64,000 nt of DNA from Proteiniclasticum sediminis (GCF_018128025.1 NZ_JAGSCS010000010.1:1-64000); one strand, 5' to 3'; positions 17,366 through 26,755 are shown, numbered from the stretch's first letter. Program-made: numbers and translations. The notes: generated from the letters alone by a model not told the origin.

Positions 17366-18506
17366 AATCGCCCTGCGATTCCTAAAATCCAGTAAAGGAC
17401 AAACCCTTCTCATCGCCTTGGGCATCGCCATCGGGGTCAGCGTCCAGATCTTCATCGGCACCCTCATTCAGGGTCTTCAGAAGAGCCTGGTGGACAGAAC
17501 CATCGGCAACCAGCCCCAGATCACCCTCGCCGCCGCAGAGAAGGATACCCGCATAGAAAAGAGTGATGAGCTCATGGCCTCCATCACGAAGGACCGGCCG
17601 GAAATCACCGCCATCGCCGCCGCTGCCGACGGGCCCGCCCTGATCCATGAAGGAGAGGACACCTACAGCGTCCTCGTTCGGGGACTGGATCTCGCCTCCT
17701 CGGACAAGATCTACGGTATTCTGGACAAGATCGTGGAGGGCTCTGCCCCCACCGCCGACAATGAAGTGCTCATCGGCAAGGATCTCAGTGTGGAATCCGG
17801 CATCAGCGTCGGTGACGAACTGGAAGTTCAAGCCAACGTCATGGAAACAAAAACCTTAACGGTCACGGGAATCTTTGATCTTGGCGTGGCCAGCATCAAT
17901 AAATCCTGGGCCATCACCACCCTTCCCACGGCCCAAGGGCTCTTTGACTATGGGGACCAGGTCACCGGCATCGAGCTCCAGGTGAAGGATGTCTTTGCCG
18001 CCGATACATTAGCGTCAACCATTCAGCAGACCGTGGGGACCGAATTCACCGTGGACAACTGGAAGGATCAGAATGCCCAGCTGCTCAGCGGCCTCAGCGG
18101 CCAGAGCGTCTCCAGCATCATGATCCAGGTCTTCGTCATGATTTCCGTTCTCCTGGGCATCGCCAGCATCCTGGCCATCACCGTGGTACAGAAGTCCAAG
18201 CAGATCGGCATCCTGAAAGCCATGGGCATCCGGGACAAGACCTCCAGCCTCATTTTCCTCTTTGAAGGACTGCTTCTGGGCATCGTCGGTGCGGTTCTCG
18301 GGATCCTCCTGGGTCTGGGCCTCGCCTGGTCCTTCGCCACCTTTGCCCTGAACCCCGACGGAACACCCGTGGTTCCCCTCTACCTTGACCGGAACTTCAT
18401 TCTCCTTTCCGCCGGTGTCGCCGTGGTGGCAGCCACCATCGCCGCCCTCATCCCCGCCCGCAACTCTTCTCGACTGAATCCCATCGAGGTGATCCGAAAT
18501 GCTTAA
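17349..18506 (+). CDS. ABC transporter permease, MacB/FtsX type
   Basis: A 385-residue protein. There is one N-terminal membrane helix (about 18-40), an extracytoplasmic MacB-like domain (about 45-255), then three C-terminal helices with the FtsX fold (about 265-285, 310-340, 350-375), ending in [18 protein letters not shown]. Relatives use mechanotransmission to extract lipoproteins, lipids or small molecules from the membrane rather than classical import. GGAGG precedes the ATG inside the preceding gene, implying coupled translation. The ATPase gene overlaps its end by 8 bp. Confidence 0.88.
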   Translation: MKLSFKIALRFLKSSKGQTLLIALGIAIGVSVQIFIGTLIQGLQKSLVDRTIGNQPQITLAAAEKDTRIEKSDELMASITKDRPEITAIAAAADGPALIHEGEDTYSVLVRGLDLASSDKIYGILDKIVEGSAPTADNEVLIGKDLSVESGISVGDELEVQANVMETKTLTVTGIFDLGVASINKSWAITTLPTAQGLFDYGDQVTGIELQVKDVFAADTLASTIQQTVGTEFTVDNWKDQNAQLLSGLSGQSVSSIMIQVFVMISVLLGIASILAITVVQKSKQIGILKAMGIRDKTSSLIFLFEGLLLGIVGAVLGILLGLGLAWSFATFALNPDGTPVVPLYLDRNFILLSAGVAVVAATIAALIPARNSSRLNPIEVIRNA

Positions 18507-19203
18507 GAATGTCATTGAACTGAAAAACATCAATAAAATCTACGGCACCACCGTGAAGACCCAAGTCCTCCACGATGTGAACCTGAATATTGAAGAGGGA
18601 AGCTTTACCTCCATCATCGGCCAGTCCGGCAGCGGAAAAAGCACCCTGCTGAATATTGTGGGCACCCTGGATAAGCCCACCTCCGGCGAAGTCTACATCA
18701 ACGGCAAGCGCACGGACCAGATGAAGAAGGATGAGCTGGCGGATCTACGAAACCGTACCATGGGCTTCATCTTCCAGTTCCACTATCTCCTGCCGGAGTT
18801 CACCGCCCTGGAAAATGTCCTCATTCCCTACCAAATCCAGGGGGAGAAAATCACCCCGGAGATTCTGAAACGGGCCCATGAGCTCATGGACCTGGTGGGT
18901 CTCCAGGCGGTGAAGAACAACATGGCCAATGCCATGTCCGGAGGCCAGCAGCAGCGAACCGCCATCGCCCGGGCCCTCATGAACCAGCCCAAGATCATCC
19001 TGGCCGACGAGCCCACGGGAAACCTGGACTCCGACACCACAGAAAGCGTCTATGATCTCATGCGGGACATCAACAAGAAGCTCGGCACCACCTTCATCAT
19101 CATTACCCATGACCGGCGCATCGCCGAGCGGGCTGACCGCATCGTGGAAATCAAGGACGGCCGCATCGCCCTGAACATTCCTTTTCAGAGGATGACCTCA
19201 TGA
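18499..19203 (+). CDS. ABC transporter ATP-binding protein, LolD/MacB type
   Basis: A 234-residue ATPase partner of the preceding permease. Walker A is GQSGSGKST (about 39-47), the Q-loop [10 protein letters not shown], the signature [15 protein letters not shown] and Walker [13 protein letters not shown], all intact. The stop overlaps the photolyase start by 4 bp, so transporter and photolyase are made from one transcript. The transported substrate is unknown. Confidence 0.92.
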   Translation: MLKNVIELKNINKIYGTTVKTQVLHDVNLNIEEGSFTSIIGQSGSGKSTLLNIVGTLDKPTSGEVYINGKRTDQMKKDELADLRNRTMGFIFQFHYLLPEFTALENVLIPYQIQGEKITPEILKRAHELMDLVGLQAVKNNMANAMSGGQQQRTAIARALMNQPKIILADEPTGNLDSDTTESVYDLMRDINKKLGTTFIIITHDRRIAERADRIVEIKDGRIALNIPFQRMTS

Positions 19204-20561
19204 TTCCCCGGCAGCGGATCCGCATCCTGAAGGAAACCTCTTCGACAAAAGGCCGTTATGTCCTCTACTGGATGAAGAGCGATCAGCGCACCCGCTGGAA
19301 CCATGCCCTGGAGTATGCCTTGGACCAGGCCCATGGCCTGAACCTTCCCCTCCTCGTCTATGCCGTGCTGGAGGAGCCAAAAGACGGAGAACCCCGTCAT
19401 CGGCGCTTCCTTCTGGAAGGGTACCAGGATGTGGCGGAAAACCTGATAAAGCGGGAAATCCCCTTCGCCCTGCTTCCCGGTTCCCCCCAGGACATCACCC
19501 TGGCTTTAAGCCAGGACGCCGCCCTTCTCATCACGGATAAAGGCTACCTGAAAGAGGACCGCCTCCTTCTGGAGGCGATTAAGGCTTCCCTTCCCGCAGC
19601 CCTCCATGTGGTGGAAACCCATGTGGTGGTGCCCGTGGAGGCTGCTTCTTCCAAAGAGGAGTACAGCGCCGCCACCCTTCGCCGAAAGATCGAGAGGCTC
19701 CTCCCGGAGTTCTCCCTTCCTTTGGAGCCCCGCCTTCCTGGAAACCAAGACTTCCCCTGGGATGACTTTTCCTGGCCCACCCCTCCGGTGGAAGCCCAGC
19801 GCCTTCTGGCAGCTCTTCCGCCCCGGGGCCTCATCCCTTATGCCGGGGGCGAAAACGCCGCCCAGGAAAGGCTGACCCAGTTCCTGGAGGAAAAGCTTGC
19901 GGGTTACGGGGAAAAGCGCAACGATCCCACGGGGGATTTTTCCTCAGGCCTTTCCCCCTATCTTCGGTATGGCCAGATTTCTCCTTTGGAGATCTACCTT
20001 CGGGTTCGAAAGATCCCATCAGAGGACACCCGGGTGTTCCTCGATGAGCTCATTGTCCGCCGGGAGCTGGCGGTGAACTTTGTCACCTACAACCCCCACT
20101 ATGATTCCTACACCGCCATCTCCTCCTTCGCCCGGACCACCCTGGAGAAGCATCGGGATGATCCCCGCCCCTACCTCTATCCCCTGGAGGAGCTGGAGAG
20201 GGGACAAACCCATGATCCCTACTGGAATGCGGCGCAGCTTCAGCTACGCCATACGGGCATCATGCCCGGCTATCTTCGGATGTACTGGGGCAAGAAAATC
20301 CTGGAATGGACGAAAAATCCGGAGGAAGCCTATGCCTGGGCACTTCTTCTCAATAACCGGTACAGCCTGGACGGCAATGATCCCAACAGCTACGCCGGCG
20401 TCGCCTGGTGTTTCGGCAAGCATGACCGACCCTGGATGGAACGCCCCGTCTACGGCACGGTGCGGTACATGAATGACAAGGGCCTGGAACGAAAATTCCG
20501 CATCGGCGAATACACGAAAAAAGTGGAGAAACTCCTCGCTGCCCAAAAGGAAGAGTCATGA
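19200..20561 (+). CDS. Class II CPD DNA photolyase
   Basis: A flavoprotein that uses blue/near-UV light to split cyclobutane pyrimidine dimers. The 453 residues match class II (methanogen/eukaryote-like) enzymes: a N-terminal antenna domain opening with GRYVLYWMKSDQR (about 19-31), and a C-terminal FAD domain with DELIVRRELAVNFVTY, DPYWNAAQLQLRHTGIMPGYLRMYWGKK and NRYSLDGNDPNSYAGVAWCFGKHDRPW (quoted as separate short blocks of the catalytic region). Its place in an operon headed by a B12 protein and divergent from a CarH-like regulator points to light-induced expression. It overlaps both neighbours by 4 bp. Confidence 0.93.
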   Translation: MIPRQRIRILKETSSTKGRYVLYWMKSDQRTRWNHALEYALDQAHGLNLPLLVYAVLEEPKDGEPRHRRFLLEGYQDVAENLIKREIPFALLPGSPQDITLALSQDAALLITDKGYLKEDRLLLEAIKASLPAALHVVETHVVVPVEAASSKEEYSAATLRRKIERLLPEFSLPLEPRLPGNQDFPWDDFSWPTPPVEAQRLLAALPPRGLIPYAGGENAAQERLTQFLEEKLAGYGEKRNDPTGDFSSGLSPYLRYGQISPLEIYLRVRKIPSEDTRVFLDELIVRRELAVNFVTYNPHYDSYTAISSFARTTLEKHRDDPRPYLYPLEELERGQTHDPYWNAAQLQLRHTGIMPGYLRMYWGKKILEWTKNPEEAYAWALLLNNRYSLDGNDPNSYAGVAWCFGKHDRPWMERPVYGTVRYMNDKGLERKFRIGEYTKKVEKLLAAQKEES

Positions 20562-21214
20562 AAAAGGAAAACATCCGGCTCACCGAGCCCTTGAAGCTCT
20601 TCATCGCCCCTCCCCTCACCGAGGAGGATCCCCTCCTCTCCTGTCTCTCCTTCCCCTATAGCCTCACCGAGCTTTCCCAAGCCGACGCCGTCTTTTGTCT
20701 GGAGGACTTTTCCCCGGAACCCGGAAAAAGCTTCCCCCTGCATCCTGGGGATCTGGCGGATCCCCTCTTGGCTTGGGACACCCAGCGAAGGCTCCTCGCC
20801 CATGTGTGGTTTAAAAGCCTTCCGCTGCCCTCTCGAAGGGCCCTCCAGGAAGCCTGGTATATCCTGAAATTTCTCTGCCAGGAGCTGGATAACCCCTTGG
20901 CCCGGACCTGGGGCACTGCCCTCTCCAGTCAGCGGACAACGCTCACCCAAGAAGATCTGGAAGGGTACCGACAAAAAATTCTCCAGCTGCTTCATGGACC
21001 TTCCAGTGCCGAGCGCATTCGGGGAAGCCTCTGGAAGAACTACGCCCACCAGCGGAAGAAAACCCAGGAGTCCCTTCCGGGGATTCACTCCTCCGCAGAA
21101 GGCATCGGTGGGGAAACCCTCCTGGAGGAGCTCCGAATCCTCGAAGATTATGCCTTGAACCGGGGGATCTTCTTTGGCACCTCGCCGGTGATCTGGCGGG
21201 AACAAACCCCATAA
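20558..21214 (+). CDS. Unknown 218-residue protein in the photolyase operon
   Basis: I recognise no family. The protein is soluble and mostly helical by composition, with no signal peptide or membrane helix. The N-terminal part has a hydrophobic/alpha-beta feel (KLFIAPPLTEED), and Trp/Leu-rich helices (LPSRRALQEAWYILKFLCQE) follow. The C-terminal half is rich in K, R and E with GETLLEELRILEDYALNRGI. No Cys clusters or nucleotide motifs are visible. The start overlaps the photolyase stop by 4 bp, so it is translationally coupled and probably functionally tied to it. Confidence 0.75.
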   Translation: MKKENIRLTEPLKLFIAPPLTEEDPLLSCLSFPYSLTELSQADAVFCLEDFSPEPGKSFPLHPGDLADPLLAWDTQRRLLAHVWFKSLPLPSRRALQEAWYILKFLCQELDNPLARTWGTALSSQRTTLTQEDLEGYRQKILQLLHGPSSAERIRGSLWKNYAHQRKKTQESLPGIHSSAEGIGGETLLEELRILEDYALNRGIFFGTSPVIWREQTP

Positions 21215-21270
21215 AAATTAAATTATTGTAATATTCAAAACTATACCCCATTCCCTCATGAAATATCCGC

Positions 21271-21306
21271 TATAATTAAAGTACATCCCTGCCGCAAGGC
21301 AGTTTT
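21271..21306 (+). promoter_or_regulatory. Possible internal promoter and leader hairpin before DUF2177
   Basis: A TATAAT (21271-21276) without a clear -35, then CTGCC-GCAA-GGCAG with a GNRA loop and TTTT (21289-21306), just before the GGAGG site. It could be a weak promoter or an attenuator; I cannot tell which. Confidence 0.35.
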
Positions 21307-21321
21307 GAAGGAGGATGACCC

Positions 21322-21720
21322 ATGCAAAGCCTGAAACTTTTCGGCATGACCTTTCTCGTCTTTTTCCTGGTGGACCTGGTCTGGCTGGGGGTAATTTCCA
21401 AGAACCTCTATCGTAAATACCTGGGCCATCTCATGACCCCCAATGTGAACTGGACCGCGGCCCTTCTCTTCTATGTCCTCTTCATCGCCGGCCTCGTGTT
21501 CTTCGTGGTGAATCCCGCCCTGGAGAAGGAGAGTCTGCGCTATGCCATCCTGGCGGGCGGGTTCTTCGGTCTCATTGCCTATGGCACCTATGACCTCACC
21601 AACCTGGCCACCCTCAAGGACTGGCCCCTCACCATCACCGTCATTGATCTCCTATGGGGTACCTTTCTCAATGCGGCAACATCCGGGCTCACTTTCCTAT
21701 TGGCAAGAGCCGTTCTTTAA
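21322..21720 (+). CDS. DUF2177 family membrane protein
   Basis: A 132-residue protein with four hydrophobic helices. Family marks are FFLVDLVWLGVIS near the start, WTAALLFYVLFIAG in the middle and AYGTYDLTNLATLKDWPL followed by DLLWG near the end. Function is unknown. I recall such genes near MerR-B12 regulators and photolyases in other bacteria, which should be checked. AAGGAGG precedes the ATG. It lies 107 bp after the 218-residue gene and 29 bp before the next gene. Confidence 0.85.
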   Translation: MQSLKLFGMTFLVFFLVDLVWLGVISKNLYRKYLGHLMTPNVNWTAALLFYVLFIAGLVFFVVNPALEKESLRYAILAGGFFGLIAYGTYDLTNLATLKDWPLTITVIDLLWGTFLNAATSGLTFLLARAVL

Positions 21721-21749
21721 GAATCATCCCTAAAATGGAGCGTGTTAAC

Positions 21750-23543
21750 ATGAGCATTCAGTATCTGGACAATGAAAAAATTTATTATTCCTTTCTCTCC
21801 GGAGCCCAGGAAGTCATCCGGAACAAGCGTCTCTTAAATGAGATCAATGTCTTTCCCGTGGCCGACGGGGACACCGGGAGCAATCTGGCTTCCACCATGA
21901 ACGCCATTGTGCGGGAAGCCAAGATCCTGAAGACTGTCCGGGATACCCTGAATTCCATTGCCGATGCCGCCCTCACGGGCGCCCGGGGAAACTCGGGCAT
22001 CATCATCGCCCAGTATTTCAACGGCATCTTCATGAGCCTTCGCGATGACGGCAACATCACCCTGCAGAGCTTTGCCAATATGGTGAAGAATGCGGTTCCC
22101 CATGCCTATGAGGCCATCAGCAATCCCGTGGAGGGCACCATCATCACCGTCATTCGGGAATGGGCTGATGCAGTAGACCGCTACAAGGATACCTGCGAAG
22201 ACTTCCACGAGCTCTTTCGCCGCTCCCTGGTGGATGCCCAGATCTCCCTAAAGGCCACCACCGGAAAGCTGAAGGTCCTGGAGGAATCCCATGTGGTGGA
22301 TTCCGGAGCCAAGGGTTTCGTGTACTTCCTCCAGGGTTTTGCGGACTTTCTCCGTACGGGGCATTTTGCCGCTGAAAACGGACAGGAGGAGGAAATCCTG
22401 GCCTTTGCGGAGCTTCCCGGTCACGACCATGATGTGGTGACCCACCGGTACTGCACAGAAGCCCTATTAAGTGGTGTAAACCTCAACCTGGAGGGCCTCC
22501 GTTCGATGCTCTCCCCCTTGGGCGATTCTCTCATCATCGCCGGTCATCCCGCCAAGGTGAAGATCCACCTCCATACCAGCAACCCGGAAAAGCTCTTTCA
22601 GCTGCTCCGGAGCCAGGGGGAAATCATCGAGCAGAAAGCCGATGACATGCTTCGCCAGTATGAGGATGCCTATCAGAAGAAGTCCTCCATTGCCCTGGTG
22701 ACGGATTCCATCGCCGATGTGCCCCAGGAAATCCTGGACCGCCATCAGATCCACATGATCCCCCTTAATCTGGTTTTCGAGAATACCTCCTATCTGGATA
22801 AGGTGACCATGACACCGGAGATCTTTTATCCCCTGCTGGAACAGGCACCGGAGTATCCCAAGTCTGCCCAGCCCAATCCCAAGCAGCTGGAGGCTTATTT
22901 TTCAACCCTGACCCGTCATTATGATGAAATACTCGTCATCACCGTGGCCAGTGCCCAAAGTGGGACCCACAGCGCCTTTGTGAAAGCCGCGGAGAAGTTT
23001 GCCGAACAGGGCAAGCGCATCATCGTGGTGGATTCCAAGCAAAACTCCGGGGCGGAAGGCCTCCTGGTCTGGAAGGCTGCGGAGCGAATTGCGGAAGGAT
23101 GGTCCCTGGAGGACATCGTCACGGAAATCGAGGAGCTCCGCACCCGAACGAAGATCCTGGTCAGTGTGAACACCCTGAAGTTCATGGTCCGCTCGGGACG
23201 TTTAAACAAAGCCACGGGCCTTCTGGGCAAGTGGATGAACCTGAAGCCCGTCATCTCCATCGACGAAGCCGGAAAGGGAAAAATTGAGGAGAAGGCCTTC
23301 AGTGAAGGCGCTGCCCGGGAGAAGATCCTGAAGATCGTACAGACCGCCCAGGAAAAAGAGGGCATCACCCGGTATGCCATTGTCCATGCCAATGACCCAA
23401 AACGGGCAGAGGAATACCGCAAGGCCTGTGTCCAGATCCTGAAGAAAGAACCCGACTACATCATGAATATCTCCACCATTGTGGGCATGAGCGCCGGCGT
23501 CGGCTGTGTCGCCGTCTCCTACATGTGTGAGAAGGAGGCATAA
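21750..23543 (+). CDS. DhaL (FakA-like) kinase fused to DegV (FakB-like) fatty-acid-binding domain
   Basis: A 597-residue protein. Residues about 5-200 are a DAK2/DhaL kinase domain with the metal/ADP motif [13 protein letters not shown] (Asn33, Asp39, Asp41). Residues about 220-320 match the middle region of FakA ([26 protein letters not shown]). Residues about 325-597 are a DegV domain ([23 protein letters not shown]). In Firmicutes FakA and FakB are separate: FakB presents a fatty acid that FakA phosphorylates for phospholipid synthesis. A one-chain form suggests an integrated fatty-acid kinase. The start at 21750 has GGAG upstream. Confidence 0.85.
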   Translation: MSIQYLDNEKIYYSFLSGAQEVIRNKRLLNEINVFPVADGDTGSNLASTMNAIVREAKILKTVRDTLNSIADAALTGARGNSGIIIAQYFNGIFMSLRDDGNITLQSFANMVKNAVPHAYEAISNPVEGTIITVIREWADAVDRYKDTCEDFHELFRRSLVDAQISLKATTGKLKVLEESHVVDSGAKGFVYFLQGFADFLRTGHFAAENGQEEEILAFAELPGHDHDVVTHRYCTEALLSGVNLNLEGLRSMLSPLGDSLIIAGHPAKVKIHLHTSNPEKLFQLLRSQGEIIEQKADDMLRQYEDAYQKKSSIALVTDSIADVPQEILDRHQIHMIPLNLVFENTSYLDKVTMTPEIFYPLLEQAPEYPKSAQPNPKQLEAYFSTLTRHYDEILVITVASAQSGTHSAFVKAAEKFAEQGKRIIVVDSKQNSGAEGLLVWKAAERIAEGWSLEDIVTEIEELRTRTKILVSVNTLKFMVRSGRLNKATGLLGKWMNLKPVISIDEAGKGKIEEKAFSEGAAREKILKIVQTAQEKEGITRYAIVHANDPKRAEEYRKACVQILKKEPDYIMNISTIVGMSAGVGCVAVSYMCEKEA

Positions 23544-23544
23544 G

Positions 23545-24315
23545 ATGAATCCGTATCTCGGCAGCGCTCTGCTGCTCTGGCTTTTCTTTACCCTGATTTT
23601 CCTCGTGGCCCAGGTCCTTCGAAACAATTCCATCGTGGACAGTTTCTGGGGTCCCGCCTTTCTCCTGGTGGCCTTATATACCTTCACCGTGATGAAGGAT
23701 CCCGGTCCCCGGTCGACGGTTCTCACGCTCCTGGTGACCCTCTGGTCCCTTCGCCTGTTCTTCTACATCTCCGTCCGGAACTGGAACAAACCCGAGGATT
23801 TCCGCTACGTGGACATGCGCAGGCGTTGGGGCACGAAGCTTCCCCGGCTCAAGGCCTATCTCAATGTCTTCGTCCTCCAGGGCGTCTTCGCCTACATTGT
23901 CGCCCTGCCCATCATGGCGACCAACACTTCCTCCATCCAGTCCCTGGGAATCCTCAGCTATGCCGGCATCGCCATTTGGGTCATGGGATTCCTGTTTGAA
24001 AGCGTGGGAGATGCCCAGCTGAAGGCCTTCAAGGCCAAGCCGGAAAATAAAGGAAAGATCATGTCCACGGGCCTCTGGGCCTACACCCGCCATCCCAACT
24101 ACTTTGGCGAAGCCCTCATGTGGTGGGGAATCTTCCTCATCTCCTTCACGGGTCTTTCGGATCTGCCCAGCCTCATCAGCCCGGTCTTCATGAACTATCT
24201 CCTGCGCTACGTATCCGGCGTTCCCCTCCTGGAGCGAAAGTACAAGAACCGGGAAGATTTTCAGGAGTACGCCAAGCGCACCCCCATCTTCATTCCCTGG
24301 TTCCCCAAAGCCTAA
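23545..24315 (+). CDS. DUF1295 family membrane protein (steroid-reductase-like fold)
   Basis: A 256-residue polytopic protein. The C-terminal motif [19 protein letters not shown] is the signature shared by DUF1295, isoprenylcysteine methyltransferase-like and steroid reductase-like proteins, which bind NADPH or SAM cofactors at the membrane. [14 protein letters not shown] near the N-terminus is typical of DUF1295. The true substrate is unknown; lipid modification is a reasonable guess. AAGGAGG precedes the ATG, which follows the preceding stop by 1 bp, so the two genes form one unit. A terminator follows. Confidence 0.87.
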   Translation: MNPYLGSALLLWLFFTLIFLVAQVLRNNSIVDSFWGPAFLLVALYTFTVMKDPGPRSTVLTLLVTLWSLRLFFYISVRNWNKPEDFRYVDMRRRWGTKLPRLKAYLNVFVLQGVFAYIVALPIMATNTSSIQSLGILSYAGIAIWVMGFLFESVGDAQLKAFKAKPENKGKIMSTGLWAYTRHPNYFGEALMWWGIFLISFTGLSDLPSLISPVFMNYLLRYVSGVPLLERKYKNREDFQEYAKRTPIFIPWFPKA

Positions 24316-24326
24316 AAAACGATCCT

Positions 24327-24356
24327 TCCGCGTCCCGCCCGGGGCGCGGATTTTTT
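24327..24356 (+). terminator. Terminator of the DUF2177-FakAB-DUF1295 unit
   Basis: GC-rich hairpin TCCGCGTCCC/GGGGCGCGGA with one G-U pair, followed by TTTTTT. Confidence 0.85.
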
Positions 24357-24416
24357 CTCTTCCCCTCTTTTATCCCCCGGGCTCCATGCCCTATAATTGG
24401 GTGAGGAGTTGATCTC

Positions 24417-25079
24417 ATGAATTCATTTGCATTAAAATTACTGGCTCTCATCACCATGATCATTGACCATGTGGGCGCTATTTTTTATCCCCAGTATCCC
24501 GTCCTTCGGATCATCGGCCGTTTGGCCTTCCCCATTTATGCCTATCTTCTGGCCGAGGGCTATGCCCACACGAAGAATCTGAAAAGCTACGGTCTCCGGC
24601 TTCTGGCCTTTGCCCTGATTTCGGAAATCCCCTTTGACTATGCCTTCTTTGGTAAACTCGAGCTCACCCACCAGAACATTTTCTTCACTCTCTTTCTGGG
24701 GCTTTTGGCCATCTGGTTCATTGACACCCAGAACCCCAAGAACATGGCCGTGGCCTTCATTGGGGTGATCCTGGCCATCATGGCCTCGGAGTATCTGCAC
24801 ACAGACTACGGCACTTTAGGTATCCTCTACATCATTTCTTTCCATATGCTGAAGAACACCCAAGGGATGGAAAAGCTCCTGCTCATGACCTTTCTTTTGG
24901 CCGTGCTGAACTTCCTTCTCTCGGGAGGGCTCCAGAACTACTCCGTCCTGGCCGCGGTGTTCATCTCCCTCCATGACGGCACCCCCGGTCCCCGAAACAA
25001 AGTTCTCCAGTACGCCTTCTATGCGGCCTACCCAGTGCACCTCCTCGTGCTCTTTCTTCTGAAGGGCACTGGGGTTTAA
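24417..25079 (+). CDS. TraX-family membrane protein
   Basis: A 220-residue protein with about seven to eight hydrophobic helices. Family marks are LALITMIIDHVGAIF (about 9-23), IGRLAFPIYAYLLAEGY, SEIPFDYAF and LTHQNIFFTLFLG. F-plasmid TraX acetylates pilin, but chromosomal homologues in Firmicutes are uncharacterised and may acylate surface molecules. A TATAAT at 24392-24397 and a GAGGAG site precede the ATG, and it sits between two terminators, so it is a single-gene unit. Confidence 0.88.
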   Translation: MNSFALKLLALITMIIDHVGAIFYPQYPVLRIIGRLAFPIYAYLLAEGYAHTKNLKSYGLRLLAFALISEIPFDYAFFGKLELTHQNIFFTLFLGLLAIWFIDTQNPKNMAVAFIGVILAIMASEYLHTDYGTLGILYIISFHMLKNTQGMEKLLLMTFLLAVLNFLLSGGLQNYSVLAAVFISLHDGTPGPRNKVLQYAFYAAYPVHLLVLFLLKGTGV

Positions 25080-25155
25080 TCTGTGCTCGACGCAGCTTAC
25101 CGGAAGCTGTGCAGGCTTTGCCTTCACCAGCCATTCCTTCGATAATTTTTGACAT

Positions 25156-25200
25156 GCTAAAAGCGACGGTTTCAACGATGAAACCGCCGCTTTTTTTAGC
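25156..25200. terminator. Bidirectional terminator between traX-like and tetR-like genes
   Basis: A long hairpin: GCTAAAAGCG-ACGGTTTC with GAAACCG-CCGCTTTTTTTAGC. It has a T-run on each strand and lies between converging genes. Confidence 0.85.
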
Positions 25201-25206
25201 CTGGAT

Positions 25207-25809
25207 TTATTTTTTGAGGAACATGCCCGCTTCGAGAATCTCCATGACCTTGTCCACCACCTGGTCAAAGTCTTCGTTCTCCTCATCAAACATGACATAC
25301 TTGAGTCCAATGAAGTTCGAGACACCCATGAGGAAATAGCTGAGGATCATAGGATCCACATCCACCACTTCACCTTTGCCCTGGGCATCCACCAATCCCT
25401 TGATGTAGCGCTGGGCGAAATTCTCATAGTACTCGACAAAAAGATTCTTGTCGATGTAGAGGGATTCCCAGATGATGTTGTAGACGTGCTTATTGTCCCG
25501 AATATACTGCAGAAAAGCCCGAAGACCGATTTTTTCCGCCTCATAGCGGGAATGGCTCTTCTTGATGTCCACGGAGATGGCTTTTCGGATGTCATGGCTG
25601 TAGATCATCAGAAGATACTTGTACAGGCTGTACTTATCCTTGAAATAAATATAGAAGGTGCCCAGGGCAATATCCGCCTCATTGGTGATGTCGATGATCG
25701 ACGTGGCGTGATACCCTTTTTCGAAGAACAGCTCCTCCGCAGCCCGGACGATATTCTCCAGCGTTTTTTGTCCTCTTTTGGTTTTGGGTTGATTCACAAA
25801 CTGTTCCAA
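25207..25809 (-). CDS. TetR-family transcriptional regulator
   Basis: A 200-residue regulator. The N-terminal HTH (about 12-58) has IVRAAEELFFEKGYHATSIIDITNEADIALGTFYIYF split over two helices. The C-terminal ligand/dimer domain is all-helical. The start is a TTG preceded by AAGGAGATCCA. It lies downstream of a hydrolase, CoA-transferase, ABC importer and beta-oxidation-like genes on the same strand. TetR regulators of the FadR type sense acyl-CoAs in Bacillus, so an acyl-CoA effector is plausible but not shown. Confidence 0.9.
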   Translation of the reverse strand: MEQFVNQPKTKRGQKTLENIVRAAEELFFEKGYHATSIIDITNEADIALGTFYIYFKDKYSLYKYLLMIYSHDIRKAISVDIKKSHSRYEAEKIGLRAFLQYIRDNKHVYNIIWESLYIDKNLFVEYYENFAQRYIKGLVDAQGKGEVVDVDPMILSYFLMGVSNFIGLKYVMFDEENEDFDQVVDKVMEILEAGMFLKK

Positions 25810-25927
25810 TGGATCTCCTTAGTGCCGGTTCCCCTTGATGATCAGGGAATCCCGCCAGTCTACGTATTTTTAACAAATCGATTTTATCACATAACGGCCT
25901 AAGATGAAACACAGGAATTTAAATCGC

Positions 25928-26746
25928 TTACAGCACTGTCATGTCCAGGGTTTTCGCATTGACAAAACCCAGGGTGAGAGCCGTGAAAAGCGCTGGTTTT
26001 TCATACATGGAACCGTGGCCTGCCCCCGGCAGGATCACATGGTCGGAGTTCTTGAGCAGCTTGTGGAGAGCCATCTGCTCCTCCTTGGGGGTGATGTAGT
26101 CCTGCTCGCTGCTGACGATGAGGGTTCGGGTGGTGACCCCTTTTAGCCCTTCAGTGACGTCGTGGGTTTCGGCGCTGCGAGTCAGACGGACCATGGAGTC
26201 CATGAAGGCCTTGTTGCTGAACACGGTGTCCGTAAGGAGCTTCTTCCGGGCATCCATCCAGCCCCGGTTTCGATTATAGAACTCGGGGGAATAGATCACC
26301 GGAATGGTGGTGAGGTAGTAGTCCATGGCGTTGCCGCTGCTGAGATTCCAGGCATCGCCGATATCCTTCAGCCAGGGTGAGGTGCGGTGGGAGGTGTTGA
26401 AGAGGACCAGGCGATCCACCTTGTCCGCATACTTGGTGACGAAATTCAGCGCCACCTCGCCGCCGTAGGAGATGCCCATGAGGCTCACCTTCTCCAGGTT
26501 TAGCTCTGCCAGAAGGGTCCGGAGAACCTCCACCTGGAGGTCCTGGGTAAAGTCTTCCGTCATTTTGTCCGACTGGCCCTGATCGAGGAAATCCAGAAGG
26601 ATCAGCTGATTGGAGGCACTGAAGGCCTCCAGGAATATCCCCCAGCTCTTGGTGGACATCATGATTCCATTGAGGAGAATCAAAGGCTTTCCCTCGCCAT
26701 GGATCTCATAGTACACTTTTTTGTCCTGATAGTGAAAGTATGCCAT
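25928..26746 (-). CDS. Alpha/beta hydrolase
   Basis: A 272-residue protein with the full hydrolase triad: nucleophile elbow GISYGG near residue 95, Asp in SSEQDYITP near 214 and His in GAGHGSMYEKP near 242. LILLNGIMMS gives the oxyanion region. A helical cap lies between (about 125-195). It starts 9 bp after the CoA-transferase stop, with AGGAGG. It may hydrolyse an ester, lactone or thioester linked to the neighbouring catabolic genes; the substrate cannot be read from sequence. Confidence 0.88.
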   Translation of the reverse strand: MAYFHYQDKKVYYEIHGEGKPLILLNGIMMSTKSWGIFLEAFSASNQLILLDFLDQGQSDKMTEDFTQDLQVEVLRTLLAELNLEKVSLMGISYGGEVALNFVTKYADKVDRLVLFNTSHRTSPWLKDIGDAWNLSSGNAMDYYLTTIPVIYSPEFYNRNRGWMDARKKLLTDTVFSNKAFMDSMVRLTRSAETHDVTEGLKGVTTRTLIVSSEQDYITPKEEQMALHKLLKNSDHVILPGAGHGSMYEKPALFTALTLGFVNAKTLDMTVL

Positions 26747-26755
26747 GGTGTCCTC

